A program made the position numbers and the translations under genes. The notes beneath the pieces are model-generated. The model saw nothing but the letters and a program-made list of their open reading frames with translations, was not told the origin of the DNA and did no database searches. From the NCBI GenBank assembly GCA_030267565.1, contig BRXU01000005.1, forward strand, positions 2,404,001-2,468,000: 64,000 nucleotides of DNA, read 5' to 3'. Every line of letters starts with the position of its first letter. Within the stretch, counting starts at the first letter, position 1. Origin of the DNA: Pleodorina starrii (Eukaryota; Chlorophyta; Chlorophyceae; Chlamydomonadales; Volvocaceae). Below are positions 25,163 through 45,166 of this stretch, piece by piece.

Positions 25163-25613
25163 TTGTTACACGATTTAATGCTACATTCAGCAAGGCCCAA
25201 ATCCTAAGAACGTCTGCCCCGCCAGCGGACTCGGCTGTCGACGGAGCATCGTCGCATATAACCAGGAGCGGCAGTGAGATATATTCAAATACTATGGAAG
25301 CATATATGATTAACAATTCCTATTTATGATGCTATGCAAGCCTCTGGTATCAAGTCTGCCCGAACGGCGACGGTTACACGGAGTCAACGGAGGTCAACTG
25401 GTGGGCCGTGAAAGCAGAACAGTAATAACCATTTTTTTAAATTATTTATAGACAATTTTCCCACCTTGCGTTATGCTTTAGGACTTATCAGTTAATAACC
25501 AGAACCCAACACTTCTCCAGAAATAATTCTTTTCCGCCCAGAGGTCCACCGCGGCGTTGGCTTGAAATCAATAGGCTTCATACATTAGATACTTCAAATT
25601 TGGGTCACGAAAA
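25163..25613. promoter_or_regulatory. Short divergent promoter region between the EF-hand gene and the SpoU methyltransferase gene
   Basis: Only 451 bp separate the two divergent ATGs. The stretch is much more AT-rich than its surroundings, with an A/T block at about 25430-25455 containing ATTATTTATAG. Both 5' untranslated regions and both core promoters must fit here unless an upstream non-coding exon exists. No specific factor site is recognised. Confidence 0.55.
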
Positions 25614-28600
25614 ATGCAGGATGTCGCAGACGCGGCCGCCAGCACCAGCTACACAGATTGCGACTCTGTCGGCGCGCCAGATCGGCTGATGCGAAAAGCT
25701 GAGACCGTTCTGAGTTCGCGGACCGATCGCATCTTGCTGGTGCTGGAGCGCTGCACGGACAACCAAAACTATCTCGCCTGTCTGCGGACAGCTGAAATCC
25801 TGGGTGAGGCCGCCTCGCACACTGAGGAAGAACAGCGACTCGGATCCAGAGTACATGAGATGATATGGGTGGCGTCTTGCGCGGCTCTGCGCAGCTGGGG
25901 CGTCCCGAAACCCACCGGTGTCAGCGTTCGGGGGATGGCGGGGAAGGGCGCGGGCTGCCGTCTCGCGGCGCAGCACTTTAGCCCCGCCGTGGAGCCCTAT
26001 CTGGTACAACTACCAATAACCGCTACCGGCCCGTCATCGCTTCAAGTCTTCCCAACTTGTGGCATGTCAACACGCAGGCTGTGCATCATCCACTTCCCAG
26101 CCCGACAACCCACCCACCCAATCACCCGCCCACCCACCGACCCACCCTCCCGCAACCCGCAGGCGTGCAAAACGTCTGGATCGTGCTGTCTCCCCGGGGC
26201 ATGAAAAACGACTGCCTGCTCGCTGCCGCCGACGGCGGCGCTGCTGACGACGCCGGCGGCGGCGGCGGTGGGTTCGTTGACAAGGGCGAGCTGAGCAAGA
26301 AGCGCGGCCGCATCGCGCGCTGTTCCTCGCAGTGGCTCGACATCCGCACCTTTGCCACCACGGGCGAGTGCGTCTCGGCGCTGCTGGCGGACGGGCGGGA
26401 GATCTGGGCCACAGATCTGGCGCAGGCGAGTGAGTGCCTCGCGCGTGGGTGCGAGTGAGTGTGTGTGTGTGTGAGAGAGAGTGCCTCCCGAGCGGGTGCG
26501 AGTGAGTGTGTGTGTGTGTGAGAGAGAGTGCATCCCGAGTGGGTGGGTGCCTGACCATGTTTCCCGAGTCCGGCGTTTGCTGCTGGAGGGCGCGCCACCG
26601 CCTCGGGACGTTTATAGCTGGTGGCCAGTCTGAGGTGGGTTGATGTGGGTTGTGGAGGAGGGACATCACAGGGGGCCAGCAGACAGGCCCCACAGTTCTC
26701 CTCCCTGTCCCCGGTTCTCCGCCTCCTTCGCACCCACGTTGCCCTTTCCTTCCTTACCTTCCTGCCTGCCTGCCTTCCTGCCTGTCTGCCTGCCTGCCTT
26801 GCTGCCTTGAGTGCGATGAGATAAATGACAGTGAGACCCAAATCGCGAGAAGTACCGGAACCCCTCCTTCCTGTCTTCCCTTCCCTTCCTTTCAACTGCG
26901 CCCACCCGCCCAACCCCCCGCCCGCCCTCCAACCCTTCCAACCGCTGCGCCCTCGCCTCCGTCACCCGATCCCCCCCAACCCCGGGCTCCGGCCTATACG
27001 CGGATAACCCCAACCCCAAGCGCAGAGCGCCCTTCTGCTGGATGGCACCGGCGTTGAGCTGCCGCCCCGACTGGCGATTGTGATGGGTCGTGAGGCGGAC
27101 GGGGTCAGCCAGGAGATGCTGGCGGCGGCACACAAGTAAGGGGCGGAGGAAGGCGTGTGTGGAGCGGAAAAAAGGGGCTGGAAAAAAGAAATACCGCAGC
27201 AGAGGGGCGGAGGGGCGGTTGGGTGGGTGGGGGGTTTGAAAGTTATACGAGGCTCAGCGAAGCAACGGAGAGGGGATGCTGGCAGCGGCAGCGCACAAGT
27301 GGAGGGGGTGTTAGGGTGAAGTTCTTGGGGAAGTGGGCCTCGGGCTGATTGGGTCTGAATAGGGGCCAGGGACGGCCGGTGACCCAGGACGCGAGGGAGT
27401 AGACGAGGGAGCAGAGGGCGGGAGGGCACGTCTTCGCACCCGCTCGCCCGTTCCACCGACTGTACAACACCCACTGCCCGCTTTTGATCCCGGCTTACTT
27501 CGTTACCTGCGCTGCGGTCCTCCTTTTCATTCGCCCCACCCGCCGCTCCTCCCCCGCCCCTTTGTACGCACCTGCAGGCGCGTGTGTCTGCCCATGTACG
27601 GCTTCAACGACTCGTTCAACCTGTCAGTGGCCACCTCCATGGTGTTGCACCACCTCTTCATCTGCTGCCCCCAGGCGCGGGGGGACCTGCCACCGGAACG
27701 AAAGCGAGCGCTGCGGATCGAGTGGTGCGAGGGGGGGGGGCGGGTGGTGCGTGGGGGGCGGATGGTGGTGGTGGTGGTGGCTGACGTGCGCGCGAGGCGG
27801 GTGGTGGCTGGAGTGGTGGCATGCGCCCGGTACAGCGGTGGATGGAGATGGAGAAGCACGGGAGGGATGCAGGGAGCGCGGTCCGGGAGGCACGCAGGTT
27901 GTTGCCGTGGTGCTCCAAAACTAAACCCTAAAACCCTCCCTCCCTCCCGCCCTCCTTCCCTCCCTGGGGGGAGTACCGTTGACGTATTTCCTTAATCCAC
28001 CCTTCTCGCCCGCCTTCGCCTTCTCCTTCGGCCTCGCCTGCCCCCCCTTATACGGGGCAGCAGCTTGGTCAACAACGTCCGCAGTGTCTCATTGTTATAT
28101 TAAGGAGCTTATCACTCCCTGACCTCCCCCCTTATACGTGGATAACCCCCCCTATTTCTCCCTCCCTCGCCGCTCCCTCCGAGCGCAGGTACAGTCGGCT
28201 GGCTCGCACGGACGCTCAGAGGGCCGAGTTCCTGGCGCGAGTGGACGACCCCCCGCCGCCCTTTGTGGACGTGCGGCGGCCGGACGCGCACCGCACCTGC
28301 TGGGTGCCGCCAAAGATCGCGCGCAAGGAGCAGGAGCAGGTGGGGATGCGGTTGCCTCTTGCCGCCGCGGGAAGAAAGAGGCGTAGTATGCGAGCCCCAG
28401 CCGGGGCAGCGGGATGGACGGGGAATCAGAGGGCCAGCGGCTGGTTACGGCAGCCTCGCAGGGCGGCTGCCCTCCATGCCTGCGCCCCGCCCCTCCCACC
28501 GCGGTTGCCTCTCTCCCTTGCTTGCTTGCTGCTCCCTTACTGCCACCTCCCGCCGCTCGCGCGCCCCTCCCCCCCTCCCGTGTGTGCGGCCGACAGGCGG

Positions 28601-28665
28601 CGAGTCTTTCGGAGGAGCGACAGGCTCTGCGGGACGGATCCGAGGGACAGCAGCGGGAGGACTGA
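25614..28665 (+). CDS. SpoU/TrmH-family tRNA/rRNA ribose 2'-O-methyltransferase
   Basis: Predicted to transfer a methyl group from S-adenosylmethionine to a ribose 2'-OH in tRNA or rRNA. Exons are 25614-25803, 26163-26429, 27021-27135, 27578-27724, 28189-28339 and 28597-28665, totalling 939 nt (312 aa) with matching phases. SPOUT motif 1 is NQNYLACLRTAEILG (50-64). Motif 2 is LAIVMGREADGVSQE (170-184), and motif 3 is LPMYGFNDSFNLSVA (195-209), the SAM-binding trefoil-knot signature. An insertion of about 25 residues, Gly/Ala-rich and rich in Lys, follows motif 1. The C-terminal tail beyond 240 is charged and ends in a short helix. No clear transit peptide is seen, so the compartment is open. 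The exon 2 donor is ambiguous: GTGAGT (used here, with acceptor CAAG) or a GC donor three codons earlier class with acceptor GCGCAG; both keep the frame. The substrate nucleotide cannot be predicted. Confidence 0.88.
26426..26530 (+). repeat. Tandem duplication copying the exon 2 donor region of the SpoU gene
   Basis: GCGAGTGAGTG occurs at the exon 2 donor (about 26426) and again near 26449 and 26499. The last two lie in roughly 50-bp units that also contain a GT microsatellite and GAGAGAGAGTGC. Each copy is a potential GTGAGT donor. Confidence 0.8.
26984..27010 (+). repeat. Family A intron repeat at the 3' end of SpoU intron 2
   Basis: GGG CTCCGGCCTATACGCGGATA ACCCC, ending about 10 nt before the exon 3 acceptor. 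The TAAC is in branch-point position. Confidence 0.85.
27186..27215 (-). repeat. Family B intron repeat, 5' end of SpoU intron 3
   Basis: AAGAAATACCGCAGCAGAGG, 50 nt after the exon 3 donor. It is the inverted partner of 27507-27530. Confidence 0.75.
27507..27530 (+). repeat. Family B intron repeat, 3' end of SpoU intron 3
   Basis: TGCGCTGCGGTCCTCCTTTT, about 48 nt before exon 4 (start 27578), in opposite orientation to the copy at the other end of the same intron. Confidence 0.6.
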
Positions 28666-29621
28666 TGGGGCGGGTGGCGGTGGCGGGTGATGGCAGTGAA
28701 CCGCAGCGAAGGAGTCGACAACTAAGGCGGTGGTGGTGGCGGGTGGCGAGAGGAGGACGGGCTGTCGCTTGGCATTGAGCAGTTCGGTCTCGCTGTCCTG
28801 ATCTCAACGAGACGGGGAGCCCTGCCGGGATGGGAGGGGTCCTGCAGCGGGGGGAGGTGAATGAGGCGGCAAGGGCGGGGGGGGGGGAGCGGTAGCGGGA
28901 CGAGCACTCGTGCCCCCGGGAATTTACTTATTATCAGAGGTTGCCTCGTGGGGACGCTGGATCGCGGAGGCGAGTCCTTGCAGTTAAAGCCGTCAATGTG
29001 CCGTTGTCCCGTTGTTCCGTTGGCTGTCGTCGCGTCTCGCGTGATCCATGGACAGGAGGACAGCCACGGATTCCCGAAGGCTGCAGAGCGTGCTAAGACG
29101 CGGCTTCCTATGCAGAGCTATCGTCTGATCAGAGGAGCTTAAAGGTATAACGGCCGCGCGGCAGCGGCGCGAGACGGCGAGAGACTGATATTGGTTGCAA
29201 CTTGCAAGTCGCCGTGTGCGTTGGCCGTTGCAGGGTGACTAAGCCGAAGCTTCACCGTTCACCCGTCCATCGCATTGCCTCGCACGCGTTGTCTTGTATT
29301 GTGCTCATTTTACCGGTAGTTGACTTTAGCCGAACTCTTATGGCATAAGGGCAATGCTCAATTGCTCGTAGCCTCAAACTTGTTTACGTCCACAGATGGC
29401 AGCGGTCTCGCCAAGTTAATAATTCTAGTCAACTCACGCGCTGCGCAAATCAAACTGACACATTGGTCTGTGCCTTCAAATTGACATTTACAGATTTACT
29501 TGCACAGTCCGAGCTGCTTACCGTACGCATTTCAGACAGGCTTCAAAGAGCGCACAAAAACTACAGTTACATTACCCGTAAGCCGACAGAATACGCGCAA
29601 AGGGCATCCGCATCACTAGCC
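28666..29621 (+). other. Intergenic: 3' end of the SpoU gene and 5' region of the SDR gene
   Basis: There is no supported coding exon. A family B repeat fragment (ACCGCAGCGAAGGAG) lies at 28699-28713 in the likely 3' untranslated region. No TGTAA signal was found downstream of the SpoU stop. The last 300 bp are more AT-rich and should hold the SDR promoter. The frame is open upstream of the SDR ATG but contains no earlier in-frame ATG back to about 29463. Confidence 0.5.
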
Positions 29622-32600
29622 ATGCTGGCTCGTGAGGCGCTCCACGCGTCTTCACGCGTCCTGCGCGCAACATCGGCCTTCACCACCCGCCAGCTGCGCC
29701 TCAGCCCGGGCAGCCCCCTGACGCCCGCACCGCCCTGCGCCCGCACACTCCTCCGGCGTCATCACTCCACGCCGGCTGCCGCCTCCGGAGCCGATGCCGC
29801 CACCACCCCATCGTCTTCACCGGCGCTCCTGCACGACAGCAGTGCGGCTGCCGCCGCCATCGTCGCGCGCTTCAGCGGCCGCACCTGCCTCATACAGGGC
29901 GCCTCACGCGGCCTGGGGCTGGAGTTTGTACGACAGCTCCTGGAGCTGCCGGACACGACGTGAGCTGAGCGCGCGCGCTGCGCTGCGCGGCGCCGCCTGT
30001 GACTCTGCGACTCTGTGACTTTTCCCTCTCCCTCCCCTTTTCAGTCGTGTGCAACCACGGGGTGTGCAGGGCATGGCAGAAGCAACCCTCCCCCGCCACC
30101 GCCGCTGCTCCTGATGCTGCTGCTATTACCTCCACTGCCGCCACCGCGATAATCATGCGCCTTTTTGCCACCCTTGCCATTTCCGAGAGCTGCACGTGCA
30201 TCTGCATCGTCAGGCCTTGGGGGCATCGGGGCAGGCCGCCTCGGAACGCTGCGGGGGACTTGAGCGAGCGGCCAGCGACAGGCAAAGCGTATGCCGTACA
30301 CCTGCCGTACTCCACACACATATACACGCACCGCCCAGTTACCACTTACCAGCGACGCTAGTTACTACCGTGCTTCGACAAGCTTGCCGCCGCACTTTCC
30401 GTTGTTCGATCCGTCCTTCCTGGCAGGGTGGTCGCCACCTGCCGTAGCCCCGCCACCGCAGCCCAGCTGCACGAGCTGCTGCACGAGCAAGAGGAGGAGG
30501 AGGGGCAGCAGCAGCAGCAGCAGCAACGTCGGTACCTTTCGCCCATGGCAGGGAGAGAGAACGCGCCGGCAGCAGACGCAACGGCCACCACCACCACCAC
30601 CAACGGCGGTCGTAAACGGCTCCATGTTATCCGACTGGACTTGTGCGAGGAGGAGAGCATCCGGGTGGGTGGGTGGGAGGGTGGGTGGGTGGGTGAGTAC
30701 CGATATCAAGGTTAGATGAACTACCGCCTCGTGTTCTTCACCGCGCATCGCCGCCGGCGGGGGCGCCATCGCAGTCGACCTTGCCTTGCCTCGTCGTTTT
30801 TTCCTTTCAAAGTGGAGCGTCTGCCACGCCGCGCCCTCTGCCCTGCCCTGCCCTGCGCTGCCCCACTCCGCCCGACGCAACCCCGTCGCTGCGTCTCTCA
30901 ACCCCCCTCCTCCTCCTCCTCCTCCTCCCCCTCTCCCTCCTGCCCCTGCCCCTCCCCCTCTTCCTCCTCCAGAGGGCCTCGGAGCAGGTTTCGGAGCTGG
31001 TGCCCTCCCTGGACCTGCTGGTCAACTGCTCGGCGGTGCTGCACGGACCCGACGGGATGGCGCCGGGTGCGTGACATACTGGCGTTGGCATTGGCATTGG
31101 CATTGGTATTGGCATTGGCATTAGATCGGGTGTTAAGAAGAACGATACCGCAGCGGGCAGTGCAGTGCGGTGCAGTACTGGTGGATGTCATACTCGATCA
31201 CTCGACCCGATCGCGGGCAGGAAGCGCCACTGGCGCGGGGGGGGGGTGTAAGGCGGGCGGCGCCGAAAGCCCCCCGAGCCTGAAGAGACATACGGTCCAG
31301 ATCGCTGCAGGCAACACGTCCCGAAGGCAGGTCAGATCAGATCAGGCAACGCCCGGCGTCGCACCTGGGCTTCCGCGGCTTCGGCTGGCTGCGTGTCGGA
31401 AACAACCGGCTGGGCTCTGAAGTTTCCTCCTTCCCTCCCTCACTCTCTCTCTCCCTCTCTCCCTCTCTCGGAAACCGCGTTGTGCTGCCGCTGCAGAGAC
31501 CAGCTACTCCCGCATCCGGGGGGACCACATGACGCTGTCCTTCGCCACCAACGCCATCGGACCACTGCTGGTGTGCCGCTCCTTCCTTCCGCTGCTGCTG
31601 CGGTCACCCGGCGCGACGGAGCAGCAGCCGGCGCTGATTGCCAACATGTCAGCCAGGGTAAGCGGGTGTGGGGAACTGGGGATGCGGGTGCGGGTGTGGG
31701 GGTGCGGATGCGGATGCGGGGGTGCGGATGCGGGTGCGGATGCGGGTGTTGACAGGGGTAGAATGAGGAGCACGGCCGGTGGATGCTTGCTCGTGGGGTA
31801 TGCAGTCTGGAGTGGATCGGGGGAGGGGAGGGGAGCTGTGGGGGGGCTATCGAACCTTTTGTCAGAGGTCGCGCCTCCCCCCTCGGGTCCCATCAGCACC
31901 ATCGCAGTACGACAGGCGGTGTGTGTGTGTGTGTGTGCCGCTATTGGTTTGTTACCCGTCGTCATGCCGGCAGAGCTCCGACGCTGCTGCTGCTGCTGCT
32001 ACGTGCGTGCGAATCCGTGCGATTGCGCACCAGTACTACAAAAAGCTCGTACGGACCGTACCGTAACGTACCGTGTAACATGCCGAGTAACATGTCCATA
32101 TCCATCCAGGTGGGCAGCCTGGGCGACAACCGTCTGGGTGGCTGGTACAGCTATCGAGCCAGTAAGGCGGCGCTCAATCAGATGAGCCTCACGCTGTCTC
32201 TGGAGCTGCGGCGCAAGAGGGAGCCGGCGGCGGTGGTGATGTTGCACCCGGGTACATGCGACACCGACCTATCCAAGCCGTACCACCGGGTGAGCCGTAC
32301 CGTCGTATTTCCTTAGCGATCTAGGATATTTACTTATTGATGTATCTTCAAATTCTTCCTCAAAGGGAACGCGAACCAGGTCGAGTTCGAATGCCCTTGC
32401 CTGTCATTCGTGCGTTTTCGTGCGTTGGCGGTATGCCCGCCCCCCGTCCACATTCATCTCGGCCACTTCTAACCCGGCGCGCCTACTTTCACGTCCCAAA
32501 CCTTCCCGCCCTTCCGGGCCGTCGCGCGTGTGCGCGCGCGCAGAACGTGCCCCCCGGCAAGCTCTTCGACCGACCGCGGGCGGTACGACAGCTTCTGGGC

Positions 32601-32672
32601 ATCTTGGCAGGCGTACGCGCCGAGGACAGCGGCCGATTCATCGCGTGGGACGGCCAGGACGTGCCCTGGTGA
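29622..32672 (+). CDS. Short-chain dehydrogenase/reductase with organelle-type presequence
   Basis: Classical-type SDR, an NAD(P)-dependent oxidoreductase resembling C-factor-like proteins; the substrate is unknown. Exons are 29622-29959, 30427-30664, 30973-31066, 31497-31657, 32110-32289 and 32544-32672, totalling 1140 nt (379 aa) with consistent phases. The first 50 residues are rich in Arg, Ser and Ala with almost no acids (MLAREALHASSRVLRATSAF), typical of mitochondrial or chloroplast import. The cofactor motif GASRGLG is at 93-99. NCSA at 210-213 replaces the usual NNAG. The catalytic residues are Ser275 (NMSAR) and Tyr292-x3-Lys296 (YRASK). A Gln/Glu and Thr-rich insertion sits between strands 2 and 3 (exon 2), longer than in bacterial relatives. 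HPGTCDTDLSKPY follows the active site, as expected for the PG motif. A TGTAA poly(A) signal lies 124 nt after the stop. Confidence 0.88.
31134..31160 (-). repeat. Family B intron repeat in SDR intron 3
   Basis: AAGAAGAACGATACCGCAGC GGGCAG, 67 nt after the exon 3 donor, with its outer end facing that exon. Confidence 0.75.
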
Positions 32673-32795
32673 AGAAAACCCATCGTACACGTGACACCAC
32701 CACCGCCGCCGCCGCCGTCGCCACCCTGGCAGGGAAACGGATCTCGGCACGCTGCCGGCTTAGGGTTACAACTATTTACCCCTTTTGCAGCAGAG

Positions 32796-32800
32796 TGTAA
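32796..32800 (+). terminator. TGTAA polyadenylation signal of the SDR gene
   Basis: TGTAA is the usual poly(A) signal of Chlamydomonas and relatives. It sits 124 nt after the stop codon and before a telomere-like GGGTTTTAAGGG tract. Confidence 0.65.
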
Positions 32801-34788
32801 ACTGTGGGGGTTTTAAGGGTTTTAAGGGTTCTGGTTCCGCCGGTCGAGCTGTGAGCGTCTGAGCGTGCAAGCCCGCAGGCTGGCTTCGCGTGATGGGGGG
32901 AGCAGCCGGCTGGCGGGCGCGTGGCAAGTCGTGGCCAGGGGATTTGGGTTCAGGGTGTGATGCCTGGCAGGCATTGATGAGGACTGATGGGTGAGTGAAT
33001 GAGCGCGCGTGTGTGGGGGGGTTGGCGCGGCGCGTCTACCGTACAGGGCCCTCTGCGTGCACCCGGGGCACACCGGTGCTGCAGCACCACCACCTCTCCT
33101 TCACCAGCAATCCCTGGGGACTTGGGAGTGTTGGGGAGCCAGTCGTCCCCACGGGCGACCAGCCTCTTCTTCGACTACCGGTAAACCGAGATGTAAAGAG
33201 AGCTCGATCAGCCCCAGCATCTGCTGGGTGTTTTTTCCAGCGGCAGTTTCAGGCGGCGTCGCCTCGCTCCTCCGTTCAAGGCAACACCGCCCAAGAGCGA
33301 TGGCACCATCAGCCCAACCGGCCGCCGCCGCCCACCACCACCACCACCACCACCACCACCACCACCGCCACACACTCTCTCACAGGCACCACAGCTCCCT
33401 CCTCCCTCGCCCGCCCGGAGATCCATTACCGCAGCCCCCGGCCCCGCGTTTGCGGCAAGTGCCCGAGGCGCGGCGTCGTGCAGCTCTCAGCTAAAAATGG
33501 TGCCCCATGCGCCCTCTTGGGGGAAAAACTGCCGTGCTCAGCCCTACTCGCTCCACACTCGCAGGGGTACTGTTATGCGGCCCTCCCCCTCACCTCCCGC
33601 TCCGCACCCTGGCCGCCGCTGCCGCCGGCACCGCCGCTGCAGCCCAGGCCGACTTCCCTCTGCCACCCAAGCTCTCATGCTTTCTGCCATGATCTGGACG
33701 GGACGAAGCCCGGGCGGCTTAACCTCCACGACACAACACGACATAGGCCGAGCAGCAGCACGCAACGACATGGTCCGAGGGGATGCCGGCGGCGGGAAAC
33801 ACGCAGCGCTTGCTGATGGCTGGCTAGGGCCAACCAGTGAAGGGCCCAGCCCTGCTTCAAAATTCACAAAGCGCGCGGCATGCCGCGGCCCTGCGCGACG
33901 GGCACCCGTCAATTGATGCCCAATCAGCAACTGCCATGTCCATGGGTGAGTCAAACGTCGCGGCGGCGGCGGCGACGCCGACGGACAGTGAAACTGAGTA
34001 GTGGCACGGCTGGCTGGCAGCACGGCTGCACAGACACAAGGGGCGGGAGGGCTTGCTGGGCCGCCAGGAAGAGCCGAGCAAGCGCCCCTGCCTGCCACAG
34101 CCGGAGCCGCGGCAGAGCACCGGTAGTGAAGTGTGCTACCGTCATGTAGCGCAACAGACAAAAACACAACACGCAACGCAGGTCGCGGCCCGGGTCCCCC
34201 ATACCCGTGTCGTACGGAAACCCAGATGTACGGAAACGTTCGATGCGAAATGCCTCACGCCCCGAGAAGCCCTCTGCCCCATGCCCTTCAACACTACCCC
34301 TCCCCCCCCCGCATTCCCAGCTGTACCTAAATGCAAAGACAAAGGACAAGAGGCAATGGACGAGAGACAACAGACAAGACAGAGCTTTCTATGCCACCTG
34401 TCCCTGGCCCCCCTCCTCCGATCGCCCTCTCTCCTCGCCGCCAGCAACGCCCTTGTCCATCCGCTCTACACCCTCTCTCCCCACCCAGCAAAACCTCTCC
34501 CTTGCCCCTGCTCCTGCCCCCTGCTCCTGCCCCAACAAAACCCCGTCACCCTTGGCCAACCCAACAAGAAAGGTTCCGGCTCCCAAGTGAACGCCGGTGC
34601 TGCCTTCCGAGGCCGACCAAACCAAACCCCAAAATAATAAAATGTCCGGCATCCGTGCGGACGCCTCGGGTGGTCGGCCCCAGCCCGCCCCCCCCCCCCC
34701 GAGGCCTCCTGAACGCAGCGGCGTTCGGCGACCCTTTCGCCGCTATTTCAGGCCCGCGCCCCCACGCCCCCAGGCCCCAAGCCAACCT
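32801..34788. other. Convergent intergenic region between the SDR and Hsp70 genes
   Basis: I see no supported gene. It begins with a telomere-like tract (32806-32830) and holds a CAC trinucleotide microsatellite at about 33330-33366. The long open frames here, such as 32995-33816, look like GC-rich chance frames: no domain, no splice support and no poly(A) context. Confidence 0.45.
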
Positions 34789-34793
34789 TTACA
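34789..34793 (-). terminator. TGTAA polyadenylation signal of the mitochondrial Hsp70 gene
   Basis: TGTAA on the minus strand, about 110 nt past the Hsp70 stop codon, the expected distance and orientation. Confidence 0.65.
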
Positions 34794-34904
34794 GGTGGTT
34801 CCAATGCCCCCTGCCTCAGCATCCCCCCACCCGCTCCTGTACTTGGCATTACGGTACCCCCATCCCGGCGCGAGACCCGGCAACGCCCTCCTTGGGTCGC
34901 TTCT

Positions 34905-43548
<8,644 letters not shown>

Positions 43549-45166
43549 TGCTACGCGATATGTCACCGACGATTGATCGTGTAGGAAAAAGACGGTTCAC
43601 ACGGCTAAGCTGCAATATGAAAGAAACAAACACACCAAAGCGCCCAATATAAACCAAGCATCAAGCTTTGAGTGTATGTCCTCCGGGTGCTTCTCGAGCC
43701 ACGCCGTACGGGCCGCATTACGCAGTCACAGGACAACTCGTTTACCAGCACATCACGCAACTTTTCAGACTGGTAAAACCTACTGTATTAGCTTCATTTC
43801 ATACATGCCTTACATCGACCCATGGGCGAAATATCGTCCCCCGCTACCGGTCCTAGTCGTTACCTCATTTCTTGTGCTACGCTTTTCGCCAACATGCGCA
43901 ACCAATTGATACCATTTTGAAGGCTCATTAAACATGCAAACGACTCCTGTGCTTCCATGGCACGTTGTGGTCTTGTACGAACACGCCAGATAGTTTTGTT
44001 CCTGGGCACGTGGGGCAGAAATCAGACGGAACCAGCGCTCCAGCCATGCGCTTGGCCTTACCAGCCGTAATCCAGGGTAGACAGCGCTGGACTTGGACGC
44101 TGCGCGTCTGGCCACCATTCCCTCCTCCAGACAGCCAACCCCTTCGCCTCACATCCGTGTCCCATCCTAACCGCTTTCTGTCCCATCCTCACCGCTGTCG
44201 TTCACCTGCGTGGCCTTCAAGGTTGTCCGCCGCTTCCATCCCCAACCTCAACATCACCTCTGCTCCTCCTTCCCTCTCCTCTTGCCTGATCATCCTCATC
44301 GCAGCCCTCAGCAGCCCCCCACCTGTGTGCGCCCCCCCGGATCCGATACCACTTTTTCGGCCACGGTACTCTCCTTACCCTCCTCCCAAGACCTCATCTG
44401 GTTGATGAGTTTGACAGTCCTGCTTGAATGGAAGATCGATACATGGCCAGTCTTGAGCTGATTCCGTGACCCGTAAATGCTGGTACTGGGACTGCCCAGG
44501 TTGCGATCCCTGCTTGCAACCCTACCCCTCAGGCTGCATCTGGGGATGATGCCTGCGTCACGGCTGTTCCGGGTCGAGTCTCTAGCCGCTTGGGCCCGCA
44601 TTCCGCGGTTTGGGCTTCGCTTCAGGTGCGGTATGTCACCGGTGATCCTTTTGGGTCCACTGTAAAACGGCTCATAATCAAGGTTCGTACAAGGCCTTTG
44701 TAACGCGTGTGTTTTGCCTTCTTGCCTTTTGTATTGCCAGGCAAGGCCTTTCGTATTGCCAGCGTTGTTACGTGGCCGGGTCCAAATGGGCGGCACCCGG
44801 CAGTGGCCAGTCGGCCCAGTCGCCCAGAAGCCCCAGATGGTCAACTTGCCTCCGTACAGTTGTCACCACTAACGACTCAGTGGCCAACCGACCCACAACC
44901 AACTAGAAACTACAATTTGATGGCATGACTCCATGGTAGCATTTATCGCTGAAGGCATACACTCCTTGCCATGGAGCAGCATTGCGTTGTCGAGTAGGGC
45001 TGCCTGCCGCTGGTGTAGCGCTGAAAGTCCTCCTGCCTGGCAACAGGAGGTCTGGGCAACCTCAGTGCTCCTTTAGCCATCTAAAGGGATCATGAACAGC
45101 TTATTAAGTGGTTAACCTACGCCATCGCCACTGGTTTTGACTCCTGAATTTGGCGCTGGTCAAAAA
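43549..45166. other. Divergent intergenic region upstream of Hsp70 and the MYND gene
   Basis: It must hold both promoters. No protein domain is recognised in any frame. Small structures near the MYND gene are a stem CCTCCTG/CAGGAGG with an 8-nt loop (45029-45050), CTTTAG/CTAAAG (45071-45086), and CTCCATGG...CCATGGAG (44929-44976). Several TGTAA motifs occur (for example near 44658 and 44698), which would fit a small unrecognised transcript or a mobile-element remnant. No convincing heat-shock element was found just upstream of the Hsp70 start. Confidence 0.4.

Noticed and set aside
32995..33816. 273-codon + strand frame between the SDR and Hsp70 genes
   Set aside because: It has no domain, contains a CAC microsatellite, and overlaps equally long frames on the other strand, as is common in this GC-rich DNA.
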